A DNA stretch of 64,000 nt from Actinophytocola sp036378875 (GTDB lineage Bacteria > Actinomycetota > Actinomycetes > Mycobacteriales > Pseudonocardiaceae), in assembly GCF_036378875.1 (NCBI RefSeq), contig NZ_DASUVO010000076.1:1-64000 (forward strand). The letters run 5' to 3'. Position numbers and translations under genes: made by a program. The notes beneath the pieces were generated by a model. The model ran no database searches. It saw only the letters and a program-made list of their open reading frames with translations, and had not been told where the DNA came from. Positions 1 to 7,769 of the stretch are shown here, in pieces; the stretch's first letter is position 1, and each line of letters starts with the position of its first letter.

Positions 1-176
1 CCGCGATGGGCTATCCCACCGAGATCTTCGAGGTGACGAGGGAGATCGCCGAGAACTGGGAGAAGTACGCACTGATCGTCAGCGACGTCTTCCCGTTCGC
101 CGAGGCCCGGAAGGCGCTGGAGACCGCGTCGACACCGGGTGCCGCCGACAAGGTCGTCGTCACGTTCTACGACTGA
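1..176 (+). CDS. Zinc-type alcohol dehydrogenase (MDR family), C-terminal end
   Basis: Only the last 57 residues are present; the gene enters from the left edge and stops at TGA 174-176. The tail pattern, with a hydrophobic VSDVFPFAEA segment followed by KALETA and a final DKVVVTFYD strand, is typical of the C-terminus of medium-chain zinc-dependent dehydrogenases of the threonine/sorbitol dehydrogenase type. The cofactor and zinc-binding parts lie outside the window, so the substrate cannot be judged. It ends 52 nt before the aromatic leader peptide and is probably a separate transcription unit. Confidence 0.75.
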   Translation, partial: AMGYPTEIFEVTREIAENWEKYALIVSDVFPFAEARKALETASTPGAADKVVVTFYD

Positions 177-228
177 ACCCCGGAGTACGAGATGCGGGCG
201 GTTGGCGGCGTGCGCTAGGCTCGCCGGC

Positions 229-288
229 ATGACGAACGCGTATCGATGGTTTGAGTGGCCGGCCGGAGGCCGGCGACACGCCATCTAG
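229..288 (+). CDS. Aromatic-rich leader peptide before DAHP synthase
   Basis: A 19-codon frame, MTNAYRWFEWPAGGRRHAI, ends in TAG 286-288. Four of the six residues 5-10 are aromatic (Tyr5, Trp7, Phe8, Trp10), covering all three end products of the shikimate pathway, and the next gene is DAHP synthase, the first enzyme of that pathway. The last codons form a hairpin stem, so ribosome position would change RNA folding. A TAGGCT box at 216-221 would place transcription start close to the ATG, which would make the peptide leaderless; no convincing -35 box is visible. The role as a ribosome-mediated attenuator is inferred by analogy with trp and phe leaders. No standard gene finder would call this frame. 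Confidence 0.7.
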   Translation: MTNAYRWFEWPAGGRRHAI

Positions 289-392
289 CCTGTCGTCAAC
301 TTCCCGAGCCGGCGCTTTGTTCACCGAGACCGCCGGCCGGGCCAGGAATCCCGGCACTCCGTGCGCCTTGCCGGCAGAAATCCTGGAACGTC
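258..392 (+). promoter_or_regulatory. Candidate attenuator / start-sequestering hairpins before DAHP synthase
   Basis: Several mutually exclusive stems are visible. Stem 1 pairs GCCGGCC (258-264) with GGCCGGC (268-274) around a 3-nt loop, directly after the second Trp codon. Stem 2 pairs GCCGGCG (308-314) with CGCCGGC (331-337). The right arm of stem 1 can instead pair with the left arm of stem 2. Further on, CCAGGA (342-347) pairs with TCCTGG (381-386), with an inner CCGGC (351-355)/GCCGG (370-374) stem, closing 6 nt before the DAHP synthase ATG. There is no U-run, so control of translation start or Rho-dependent control is as likely as an intrinsic terminator. Confidence 0.5.
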
Positions 393-1463
393 ATGACTCT
401 CACCCTCACTGCGGCCGATCTTGACAACCAACGCATCGACCGCATGATCCCGCTGGTCACGCCAGCCCTGCTGCACCACGAGCTGCCGCTCACCCCGTCC
501 GCGGCCGACACCGTGCGACGAGGTAGGGAGGCGGTCGCCCGTGTCCTGCACGGCGAGGACGACCGCCTACTCGTGATCACCGGACCGTGTTCGATCCACG
601 ACCCCGCCGCCGCGATCGACTACGCCGACAAACTCGCTGGGACAGCCGCCGAACTCAGCGACGACCTGCTGATCGTGATGCGGGTGTACTTCGAGAAACC
701 CCGCACGCTCGGGGGTTGGAAGGGGCTCATCAACGACCCCCACCTCGACGGCACGGGCGACGTCAACCACGGCCTGCGGATCGCACGGCAGCTCCTGCTC
801 GCGCTCGCCGAGCTGGGGCTGCCCGCGGCGTGTGAATGGCTCGACACGACCATCCCCGCCTACCTGGCGGACACGGTCTCCTGGGGTGCGATCGGGGCCC
901 GCACGGTCGAAAGCCAGACCCACCGCATGCTCGCCAGCGGCCTGTCCATGCCCGTCGGGTTCAAGAACCGCCGCGACGGCCACATCGGCGTCGCGCTCGA
1001 CGCGATCCGCGCCGCCGCCGGCCGGCACGTCGTTCCCGGCGTGAACCCCAGCGGGCTGCCCGCGATCCTGCACACCACCGGCAACCCCGACTGCCACCTC
1101 GTCCTGCGCGGCGGCGACACCGCCCCCAACCACGACCCGGCGTCCGTCCACACCGCACTCACCGCTCTGGACAAGGCCCGCCTGCCAGCGCGGGTCGTGA
1201 TCGATGCCAGCCACGACAACAGCCGCAAGGACCACGAACAGCAACCTGTTGTCGCCACGGCCATCGCCGAGCAGATCAGCGATGGGCAACACGGCATCGT
1301 CGGCGTCATGCTCGAGTCCAACCTCCAGGCGGGCCGCCAGGACCTCCACCCGGAACGTGCACTCACGTACGGCCAGTCCATCACCGACGCCTGCATGGAC
1401 TGGGACACCACGAAAGCCGTCCTGAACACCCTCGCCGCCGCGACCGCCGCACGCCGAGCCTGA
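393..1463 (+). CDS. aroG: 3-deoxy-7-phosphoheptulonate (DAHP) synthase, class I
   Basis: Condenses phosphoenolpyruvate and erythrose 4-phosphate, the committed step of aromatic amino acid synthesis, in the cytoplasm. The 356-residue length matches AroF/G/H enzymes. GPCSIHD (residues 64-70) carries the metal-ligand cysteine, followed by the MRVYFEKPRT and GWKGLINDPHLDGT phosphate-binding segments, GFKNRRDG, the ligand histidine in DASHDNS, the glutamate in MLESNL and the aspartate in SITDAC. The ATG at 393 was chosen because the family N-terminus begins about there; the frame stays open upstream to 255 but overlaps the leader peptide. The ribosome site is weak (GGAAC), consistent with control by the upstream RNA folds. 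Which E. coli isoform it matches cannot be decided; the symbol marks the family. Confidence 0.92.
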   Translation: MTLTLTAADLDNQRIDRMIPLVTPALLHHELPLTPSAADTVRRGREAVARVLHGEDDRLLVITGPCSIHDPAAAIDYADKLAGTAAELSDDLLIVMRVYFEKPRTLGGWKGLINDPHLDGTGDVNHGLRIARQLLLALAELGLPAACEWLDTTIPAYLADTVSWGAIGARTVESQTHRMLASGLSMPVGFKNRRDGHIGVALDAIRAAAGRHVVPGVNPSGLPAILHTTGNPDCHLVLRGGDTAPNHDPASVHTALTALDKARLPARVVIDASHDNSRKDHEQQPVVATAIAEQISDGQHGIVGVMLESNLQAGRQDLHPERALTYGQSITDACMDWDTTKAVLNTLAAATAARRA

Positions 1464-1470
1464 GCCCGAG

Positions 1471-1525
1471 GCGATGAAAGTACGCCTTCCTCACGCCCAC
1501 GGTGAGGAAGGCGTACTTTCATCGC
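1471..1525. terminator. Bidirectional terminator, 24-bp perfect stem
   Basis: Positions 1471-1494 are exactly complementary to 1502-1525 with a 7-nt loop (GCCCACG). It sits 7 nt after the DAHP synthase stop and 3 nt before the stop of the convergent ROK gene, the usual place for a shared terminator. There is no T-tract, as often in actinomycetes. The perfect identity of such a long stem exceeds what termination needs; from memory, related families of long intergenic palindromes are common in some Pseudonocardiales. Confidence 0.8.
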
Positions 1526-1528
1526 ACC

Positions 1529-2701
1529 TCAGCTGGTCCGGAGGTCGAACAGGCGGACGCGCGCCACGTCCAGCGCGCGGGTGATCGCGCCCTGGAGCAC
1601 ACCGCTGTCGCCCAAGGTGCTGGCCACCACGTCCGGTCGCAGTGGGCCCAACTCCTCGATGCGTTCGCTGATCGCGGCGCTCAGCATGTCCAGGTTTCGG
1701 CCGACGCCGCCGCCGAGGACCACCACCTCCGGGTCGAGGATGGCGGTGACGGCGGTGACGAGTGAGCCGATCCGGCGGCCCTCGGCGGTCACGATGGCCT
1801 TGGCGGTCTCGTCGCCGTCGGCCGCCGCGGCGAAGACCTCGCGGGCCGAGTTGACGACCATGCCGGCCTCGCGTGCCGCAGCCGCCACTCCCGCCGCGCC
1901 GGTGACGGCCTCGGTCATCCCCCGCTCCCGACTGTCCGATATGGACACCACGGCGTCCGGGGTTGGGACGAACGACACCTCGCCGGCCGCGCCGCGGGCG
2001 CCGGTGTAGAGACCGCCGTTGATGACGATGCCCATGCCGACGCCGGTGCCGATCGACACGAACACGAAGTCCGACCGGCCCTGACCGGCACCGCGGGCCA
2101 ACTCTCCCACGGCGGCCAGGTTGACGTCGTTCTCGATGGCCAGTTCGATCTCGAGGGCGGTGCGCAGCCGGTCCACGAGGCCGGGCCGCCCCCAGCCCGG
2201 CAGGTTCTGCGCGAAGGCGAGGCTGCCGGTGGTCTCGTTCAGCACGCCGGGGCTGCCGACCACCGCGTAGGTCACCGCCGACCACGCTAGGCCCGCCTCG
2301 CCGGCGGCCTGGTCCGCGAGCCCGCGCACCCGCCGGACGAGGTCGGCCGCCGACCGCGCCGTGTTCCTGGCGTCCTGCCGAGCGACGATCTCCCCTCGCA
2401 GGTCGGCGATCGCGACCCGGACCCAGTCCCGGCCGATGTCGACGCCCGCCACGTGGCCTGCCGTCGCGTTCATGTCGTAGATCGCGGTCGTGGGGCCCGG
2501 CCGGCCGCCGACCGCGCCGACCATCACCACGAGCCCGGCCTCCTCGAGGCCGCCGAGGGCCGCTGAGACCGTGGGCTTGGACAGCCCCGTCGCCTTGGCC
2601 AACTCGCCCCGCGACGCCGGGCCGTGCTCACGCAACCGGTCCAGCAGCAGCCGCTCGTTCATGGTCCGCAACAGCCGCGGTGTGCCCACCTGGCTCGACA
2701 T
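1529..2701 (-). CDS. ROK-family transcriptional regulator (XylR/NagC type)
   Basis: 390 residues. An N-terminal winged helix (about 14-60, with GELAKATGLSKPTVSAALGG) precedes a ROK sugar-kinase-like fold starting at VAGVDIG (84-90). ENDVNLAAVGE keeps the catalytic-type Asp, and a GTGVGMG glycine loop follows. The zinc motif CxCGxxGC of ROK kinases is absent (the region after GAAGEVS reads VPTPDAVVSISDS), as in many ROK repressors. It is divergent from a xylose-type ABC operon with a palindrome between them, so it is probably the repressor of that transporter with a sugar as effector. The effector is inferred from neighbours only. Confidence 0.88.
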   Translation of the reverse strand: MSSQVGTPRLLRTMNERLLLDRLREHGPASRGELAKATGLSKPTVSAALGGLEEAGLVVMVGAVGGRPGPTTAIYDMNATAGHVAGVDIGRDWVRVAIADLRGEIVARQDARNTARSAADLVRRVRGLADQAAGEAGLAWSAVTYAVVGSPGVLNETTGSLAFAQNLPGWGRPGLVDRLRTALEIELAIENDVNLAAVGELARGAGQGRSDFVFVSIGTGVGMGIVINGGLYTGARGAAGEVSFVPTPDAVVSISDSRERGMTEAVTGAAGVAAAAREAGMVVNSAREVFAAAADGDETAKAIVTAEGRRIGSLVTAVTAILDPEVVVLGGGVGRNLDMLSAAISERIEELGPLRPDVVASTLGDSGVLQGAITRALDVARVRLFDLRTS

Positions 2702-2737
2702 CGAGATCTCCGTCCGTCCCCTATGGACATAGCAGTT

Positions 2738-2751
2738 GGTAGTAAACTACC
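2738..2751. promoter_or_regulatory. Candidate ROK operator palindrome
   Basis: GGTAGTAAACTACC is a perfect 14-bp palindrome in the 104-nt gap between the divergent ROK gene and the xylose-type ABC operon, 36 nt upstream of the ROK start. A half-site-like TTACC follows at 2756-2760. Position and symmetry suit binding by the adjacent ROK protein; binding is inferred. Confidence 0.6.
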
Positions 2752-2805
2752 TTTCTTACCATCGTTTGGCCACCCGACCCGTCCACGCCACCCGGGGTGA
2801 CACGA

Positions 2806-3858
2806 ATGCACCGAGTTAGGCCCATCCTCACCGCGCTGCTGTTGCTGACGGCCACCGCATGCGGCAACTCCGAAGCCGGCGGCGACGCCGACAAGACGAC
2901 CATCGCCCTGTTCCTGCCGGAGTCCAAGACCACCAGGTACGAGGCCTTCGACCGGCCGCTGTTCGAGGCGAAGGTCAAAGAGCTGTGCAAGGACTGCGAG
3001 GTGTTGTACGCCAACGCCGACCAGGACGCCGCCAAGCAGCAGAGCCAGGTGGAGTCGGCGCTCACGCAGGGCGCCGACGTGCTGGTGCTCGACGCGGTCG
3101 ACGCCGCGGCCGCCGCGCCGCTGGTGAACCAGGCCAAGCAGAAGGACGTGCCGGTGATCGCCTACGACCGGCTGATCTCCGGCATCTCCTACGAGTACTA
3201 CGTGTCCTTCGACAACGTGCGCGTCGGCGAGGTCCAGGGCGAGGCCCTGCTCGACGAACTGGAGAAACGCGGCACGACCGGCGGCAAGGTCGTCATGCTG
3301 AACGGATCGCCGACCGACCCCAGCGCGGCGGACTACAAGAAGGGCGCGCACCAGGCGCTGGACGGCAAGGTCGAGATCGGCCGCGAGTTCGACACGCCGG
3401 ACTGGAGCCCGGACAAGGCGCAGCAGGAGATGGAGCAGGCGATCACCGCGCTCGGCCGCGACGCGATCGTCGGCGTCTACTCCGCGAACGACGGCATGGC
3501 GTCGGGCGCCGTTGCGGCGATGAAACGCGCCGGTTACCCGACGCTGCCGCCGATCACCGGGCAGGACGGCGAACTGGCCGCGATCCAACGGATCCTGACC
3601 GGTGAGCAGACCATGACGATCTACCTGGACATCCGCGCGCAGGCCGAGAAGTCCGCGGAGCTGGCGGTCGCGCTGACCAAGGGCGAGAAGCCGTCCGCGC
3701 CGACGAAGGTGGGCGACATCCCCGCGTTCCTGCTCGACCCGATCGCGGTCGGCAAGAACGACATCAAGGACACGATCGTCAAGGACGGCTTCTACACGGT
3801 CGACCAGATCTGCACTCCGGAGGTTGCCGCGGCCTGCGCGGAGGTCGGGCTCACGTGA
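2806..3858 (+). CDS. xylF: Xylose-type sugar ABC transporter, substrate-binding lipoprotein
   Basis: 350 residues from ATG 2806, which follows GGGGTGA at good spacing; an in-frame GTG at 2797 is a less likely start. A signal peptide with lipobox TATAC (Cys19) anchors it to the outer face of the membrane. The body is a periplasmic-binding fold of the ribose/xylose class. IAYDRLISGISYEYYVSFDN followed by VGEVQGEAL closely resembles the XylF hinge region, and AQAEKSAELAVAL is typical of the C-terminal lobe. First gene of a translationally coupled three-gene operon facing the ROK regulator. Xylose is the best guess from similarity; other pentoses are possible. Confidence 0.85.
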   Translation: MHRVRPILTALLLLTATACGNSEAGGDADKTTIALFLPESKTTRYEAFDRPLFEAKVKELCKDCEVLYANADQDAAKQQSQVESALTQGADVLVLDAVDAAAAAPLVNQAKQKDVPVIAYDRLISGISYEYYVSFDNVRVGEVQGEALLDELEKRGTTGGKVVMLNGSPTDPSAADYKKGAHQALDGKVEIGREFDTPDWSPDKAQQEMEQAITALGRDAIVGVYSANDGMASGAVAAMKRAGYPTLPPITGQDGELAAIQRILTGEQTMTIYLDIRAQAEKSAELAVALTKGEKPSAPTKVGDIPAFLLDPIAVGKNDIKDTIVKDGFYTVDQICTPEVAAACAEVGLT

Positions 3859-4577
3859 CGCTCGAAGCCACTGACATCGCCAAGACCTACGGTGCGGTGC
3901 GCGCGCTCGACGGTGCGCACCTGACCGTGCGGGCTGGCGAGGTGGTCGCGCTCGTCGGCGACAACGGCGCCGGTAAGTCCACTTTGGTCAAAGTGGTCTC
4001 CGGCGCCGTCCAGCCCGACAGCGGCACGGTGTCGTTCCTCGGCCGGCCGGTCCGGATCCACCGGCCGGCCGACGCGCAGGCGCTCGGCATCACCACGGTG
4101 TTCCAGGACCTCGCGCTGTGCGAGAACCTCGACGTGGTCGCCAACCTCTTCCTCGGCGCCGAGAAACGTTCCTGGAGCGTGCTCGGCGAGGTGGCCATGG
4201 AGCGCACCGCGCGTGATCTCCTCACGTCGCTCGACGTGCGGATCCGGGACGTCCGCGCGCCGGTCGCCATGCTGTCCGGTGGGCAGCGCCAGTCGGTCGC
4301 CATCGCCAGAGCGCTGCTCGGCGAACCGAAGATGGTGATCCTCGACGAGCCGACCGCCGCGCTCGGCGTCGAGCAGACCGCACAGGTGCTCGACCTGATC
4401 CGCCGGCTGCGCGAGCGTGGGCTCGCGGTGCTGCTGGTGTCCCACAACCTCGCCGACGTGCGCGCGGTGAGCGACCGGGTCGTGGTGCTGCGGCTCGGCA
4501 GGAACGTCGCCGACCTCGAGACGGCGAACGCGTCGCAGGAACAGATCGTCGCCGCCATCACAGGAGCCACACTATGA
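3855..4577 (+). CDS. xylG: Xylose-type sugar ABC transporter, ATP-binding protein (single domain)
   Basis: 240 residues with one ABC domain: Walker A GDNGAGKST (35-43), signature LSGGQRQ (140-146), Walker B VILDEP (161-166) and the switch histidine in LLVSHN. E. coli XylG and RbsA carry two ABC domains in about 500 residues, so this half-size form must act as a homodimer. The GTG start overlaps the xylF stop by 4 nt and the stop overlaps the permease start by 4 nt, so the three genes are coupled. Confidence 0.88.
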   Translation: MTLEATDIAKTYGAVRALDGAHLTVRAGEVVALVGDNGAGKSTLVKVVSGAVQPDSGTVSFLGRPVRIHRPADAQALGITTVFQDLALCENLDVVANLFLGAEKRSWSVLGEVAMERTARDLLTSLDVRIRDVRAPVAMLSGGQRQSVAIARALLGEPKMVILDEPTAALGVEQTAQVLDLIRRLRERGLAVLLVSHNLADVRAVSDRVVVLRLGRNVADLETANASQEQIVAAITGATL

Positions 4578-5758
4578 GCCAACTCGCCACCGCGGCGTGG
4601 GACAGGGCACGGGACCGGGTGCGCCGCGGCGATCTCGGCTCGGCGCCGGTCGCGGTCGGGCTGGTGCTGATCGCGATCGTGTTCTCCTCGCTGAACCAGC
4701 ACTTCCTTTCGGCGGAGAACCTGACCAACCTGGCGCTGCAGATGGCGGCCACCGGCACCATCGCGCTCGGCATCATCATGGTGCTGCTGCTCGGCGAGAT
4801 CGACCTGTCCGCTGGCTCGGTCAGCGGGTTGAGCGCGGTGGTGACGACGCTGCTGTACGTGCAGTCGTCGTGGCCCGCGGTGCTCGCCGTCCTCGCCGGA
4901 CTCGCCACCGCCGCGGTGGTCGGCGTGCTACACGGCGTGATGCGGACCGCCCTCGCGATGCCGTCCTTCGTGGTGACGCTCGCCGGCCTGATCGGCTGGC
5001 AGGGCCTGCTGCTCTACCTGCTCGGTTCGGAGGGCACGATCAACCTGCCGTTCGACCACGGCATCGCGACCCTCTCCGACACCTGGTTGCCGCCGTGGCT
5101 CGGGTGGCTGGTCGTCGTGCTGCTCGCAGGCGGGCACCTGGCGGCGGCGCTCGTGGTGCGGGCGCGGCGGGTCCAGGCCGAGCTGCCGGTGCCGGCGGCG
5201 TGGTTGGTCGCGCTGCGCTCGGCCGGCCTCGCTGCGCTGCTGGCGGTCGCGGTGGCCGTGCTGAACTCCGACCGCGGCGTGCCGCTCACCCTGGTCGTCT
5301 TCGGCGGCCTGGTGATCGTGATGGACCTGGTGCTGCGCCGCACCGTGTTCGGCCGCCGGATCTTCGCGGTCGGCGGCAACGCGGAAGCCGCACGACGAGC
5401 GGGCATCAACGTGACGTCGATACGGGTGCTGGCGTTCGTCGCCGCGTCCGTGCTCGCCGCCGTCGGTGGCATCCTGGCCGCGTCCCGCCTGGCGGCGGTG
5501 AACCAGAGCTCCGGTGGCAGCGACATCCTGTTGATGGCGATCGCCGCGGCGGTGATCGGCGGCACCAGCCTGTTCGGCGGTCGGGGCCGGGCGCACGCCG
5601 CCCTGCTCGGCATCCTGGTCATCCAGTCGATCACCAACGGGATGCTGCTGCTGAACGTGAACTCGGCGATCCGCTTCATGGTCACCGCGGCCGTACTGGC
5701 GGTGTCCGTGGCGGTCGACTCGCTCGCCAGGAGAGGCGCCACCGCGGGACTGCACTGA
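4574..5758 (+). CDS. xylH: Xylose-type sugar ABC transporter, permease
   Basis: 394 residues, hydrophobic, with about ten membrane segments after a short N-terminal cytoplasmic stretch. GEIDLSAGSVSGLSAVV is the conserved BPD_transp_2 segment of ribose/xylose permeases, and FAVGGNAEAARRAGI is the C-terminal coupling motif. It forms the membrane channel for the adjoining XylF and XylG homologues. Last gene of the coupled operon; 80 nt follow before the next gene. Confidence 0.88.
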   Translation: MSQLATAAWDRARDRVRRGDLGSAPVAVGLVLIAIVFSSLNQHFLSAENLTNLALQMAATGTIALGIIMVLLLGEIDLSAGSVSGLSAVVTTLLYVQSSWPAVLAVLAGLATAAVVGVLHGVMRTALAMPSFVVTLAGLIGWQGLLLYLLGSEGTINLPFDHGIATLSDTWLPPWLGWLVVVLLAGGHLAAALVVRARRVQAELPVPAAWLVALRSAGLAALLAVAVAVLNSDRGVPLTLVVFGGLVIVMDLVLRRTVFGRRIFAVGGNAEAARRAGINVTSIRVLAFVAASVLAAVGGILAASRLAAVNQSSGGSDILLMAIAAAVIGGTSLFGGRGRAHAALLGILVIQSITNGMLLLNVNSAIRFMVTAAVLAVSVAVDSLARRGATAGLH

Positions 5759-5838
5759 GCGACCCCGGTCACATCTCCGTAGGTATATCCGTAGTTCTCC
5801 GGTTCATGGAGGTGGTACGTCCGCGCGAAGGTTGTCCG

Positions 5839-6738
5839 GTGCCTACGGTGATCGCGGACGACGGCGTCCGACTGCACGTCGAGGTGGACGGCGACCAACA
5901 CGCGGACGTCACCATCGTTCTCTGCCACGGCTACACGCTGACCAGTGCGACCTGGCGACTGCTGCGCAGGCGACTTGGCCACTCGGCCCGGTTGGTGATG
6001 TGGGACCAGCGTGGCCACGGGCGTTCGGAGCGTGGCCCGGCCGCGCACGCCACCGTCGAGCAGCTCGGCCGGGACACCGTCGCCGTGCTGGAGCAGGCCG
6101 TGCCCGCCGGCCCGGTGGTGCTGGTCGGGCACTCGATGGGGGCGATGGGTGTCCTGGCGCTCGCGCACGCCCACCCCGAGCTGTTCGGCCGTGACGGTCG
6201 GGTGGTCGCCGTCGCGCTGATCAACACGTCGGCCGGACCGGTGTCCGGTCTGTCCTGGCTGCCCGCGTTCGTGGTCGGGGCCGCGCACCAGCTCGCCACG
6301 CACGCGATGTCGGTGCTGCGCTGGTCCCCGATGTCGGCGCTGCGCCGCAGTGGGGTGGCGCGAACGGTCGCCCGCCTCGTGGCCGTGCGCGGCGCCTTCT
6401 CGTCGCCGGTGCCACACCCGGTGACGTCCCTGCTCATGGAGATGATCGAGTCGACCCCGATCGAGGTCGTCAAGGACTTCCTCCCCGGCTTCCGCAACCA
6501 CCACCTGTTCCCCGCGCTGCCCGTGCTGGGTCAGGTCCACTGCCTCGTGCTGGCCGGTGCGGACGACATGCTCACCCCGCCCGCCGACAGCGAGGCGATC
6601 GCGGGCGCGGTACCCGACGCCCGGCTCGTCGTCGTCCCCCGGGCTGGACACATGCTGCCGCTGGAGCACCCCGACCGGGTCGCGCACATGCTCGCCGAAC
6701 AACTGTCGGACATCCGCGCGTTCGCGATGTCCGCCTGA
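5839..6738 (+). CDS. Alpha/beta-fold hydrolase
   Basis: 299 residues from GTG 5839, preceded by GCGAAGG; an in-frame ATG at 5806 would add 11 residues. It shows the alpha/beta hydrolase layout: HGYTL near residue 30 (oxyanion region), WDQRGHGRS, nucleophile elbow GHSMG (Ser99), a late acid in GADDML and the histidine in AGHMLPLEHP. No signal peptide, so cytoplasmic. It may be cotranscribed with the xylose-type transporter but has no obvious functional tie. Substrate unknown; a lipase/esterase or haloperoxidase-like role is equally possible. Confidence 0.82.
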   Translation: MPTVIADDGVRLHVEVDGDQHADVTIVLCHGYTLTSATWRLLRRRLGHSARLVMWDQRGHGRSERGPAAHATVEQLGRDTVAVLEQAVPAGPVVLVGHSMGAMGVLALAHAHPELFGRDGRVVAVALINTSAGPVSGLSWLPAFVVGAAHQLATHAMSVLRWSPMSALRRSGVARTVARLVAVRGAFSSPVPHPVTSLLMEMIESTPIEVVKDFLPGFRNHHLFPALPVLGQVHCLVLAGADDMLTPPADSEAIAGAVPDARLVVVPRAGHMLPLEHPDRVAHMLAEQLSDIRAFAMSA

Positions 6739-6762
6739 TCCACGCCGGGACGCGGGTACGTC

Positions 6763-7650
6763 TCAGCCGGACAGTTGCCGCGAGGTCTCCGCTTCCTGGG
6801 AGGCGGCCCAGGAAGCCAGCAGGCGCAAGGCTTCCTCGGACGGCGAGCCGGGTTCGGCGGTGTAGATGGTGAGGGTCAGGCCCGGTTCCGCGACCAGCTC
6901 CAGGCTCTCGTAGGCGATGGTGACGTCACCGACGACGGGGTGGTGGAAGGTTTTCGTCCCGGTGCCGTGGTGGCGGACGTTGTGGGCGCCCCACCGGGTG
7001 CGGAAGTCGTCGCTGCGGGTGGACAGTTCGCCGACGAGATCGTGGAGTTCCTTGTCGTGCGGGTTGCGGCCGGCCTCGGTGCGGAGGATGGCGACAGAGA
7101 CGTCCGCGAAGAAGTCCCAGTCCGGGTAGAACTGGTGCGAGGCTGGGTCGAGGAACTGGAACCGGGCGAAGTTCGGCGGTCCCTCCCGGCTTTCGTAGAC
7201 CGGCGAGTAGAAGGCGCGCGCGAGCCGGTTCGCGGCCAGCAGGTCCATCCTGCCGTTGCCGACGAACGCGGGTCCTTCGGTGATCGCGTCCAGAGTCCAC
7301 CGCAGACTCGGGTGCGGGGTCCACTGTTTCGGCTTCCGGCGGCGGGGTCGCACCATCGCGCTCGTGCCGTCCGCGGCTCGGGACAGATCGAACAGGTATG
7401 CCCGCTCCGCGTCGTCGAGTCGCAGCGCACGTGCGACGGCGTCCAGCACGCTGGGCGAGACCCCGGCGAGCGCGCCACGTTCCAGCTTCGAGTAGTACTC
7501 GATGCTCACGCCGGCCAACGCGGCGACCTCGCCACGGCGCAGTCCCGGCACTCGGCGGTTGCTTCCCGTGGGCAGTCCGGCCTGCTCAGGGGTGATCTTC
7601 GCTCGCCGCGAGACGAGGAACTCGCGGACTTCCTTGCGATTGTCCACCAC
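6763..7650 (-). CDS. XRE-type regulator with MmyB-like ligand-binding domain
   Basis: 295 residues. The N-terminal helix-turn-helix (about 32-60) contains the family hallmark RRVPGLRRGEVAALAGVS followed by YYSKLERG. The C-terminal MmyB-type domain (about 105-285) includes WTLDAITEGPAFVGNGRMDLLAANRLA in consecutive segments and ends in GSPSEEALRLLASW. Such proteins usually sit next to and control a dehydrogenase gene; here an alcohol dehydrogenase starts divergently 119 nt away with an inverted repeat between them. The GTG start at 7650 is assumed. A fragment of a second copy of this family survives at about 14250-14415. Confidence 0.87.
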   Translation of the reverse strand: MVDNRKEVREFLVSRRAKITPEQAGLPTGSNRRVPGLRRGEVAALAGVSIEYYSKLERGALAGVSPSVLDAVARALRLDDAERAYLFDLSRAADGTSAMVRPRRRKPKQWTPHPSLRWTLDAITEGPAFVGNGRMDLLAANRLARAFYSPVYESREGPPNFARFQFLDPASHQFYPDWDFFADVSVAILRTEAGRNPHDKELHDLVGELSTRSDDFRTRWGAHNVRHHGTGTKTFHHPVVGDVTIAYESLELVAEPGLTLTIYTAEPGSPSEEALRLLASWAASQEAETSRQLSG

Positions 7651-7677
7651 GCCACCGTAAACCCGGACGGCCAGCGT

Positions 7678-7704
7678 GAGGGGTGTCCTGTCAGTACACC
7701 TCTC
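7678..7704. promoter_or_regulatory. Inverted repeat between MmyB-type regulator and alcohol dehydrogenase
   Basis: GAGGGGTGT (7678-7686) and ACACCTCTC (7696-7704) are complementary at 8 of 9 positions with a 9-nt spacer, in the middle of the divergent intergenic region. It is a fair candidate operator for the adjacent XRE/MmyB regulator; no binding data can be inferred from sequence alone. Confidence 0.45.
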
Positions 7705-7769
7705 AGCAGGAACTCCCAGATCACCGCCAGGACGGGTTCCCTGGACACATACCGGAAGGAGACTTCACC

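Noticed and set aside
567..1349. A 260-codon antisense frame across DAHP synthase
   Set aside because: No motif and a shadow-like composition; the + strand gene is well supported.
393..1463. DAHP synthase as a marker of an aromatic antibiotic cluster
   Set aside because: No biosynthetic partners lie nearby, and the upstream aromatic leader fits primary metabolism.
1471..1525. Short coding frame starting in the palindrome (ATGAAAGTACGC)
   Set aside because: It exists only because of the perfect inverted repeat and runs into the antisense of the ROK gene; no ribosome site.
4597..5838. Upstream in-frame extension of the alpha/beta hydrolase gene
   Set aside because: It runs through the permease gene in another frame, and the family N-terminus and ribosome site fit a start at 5839.
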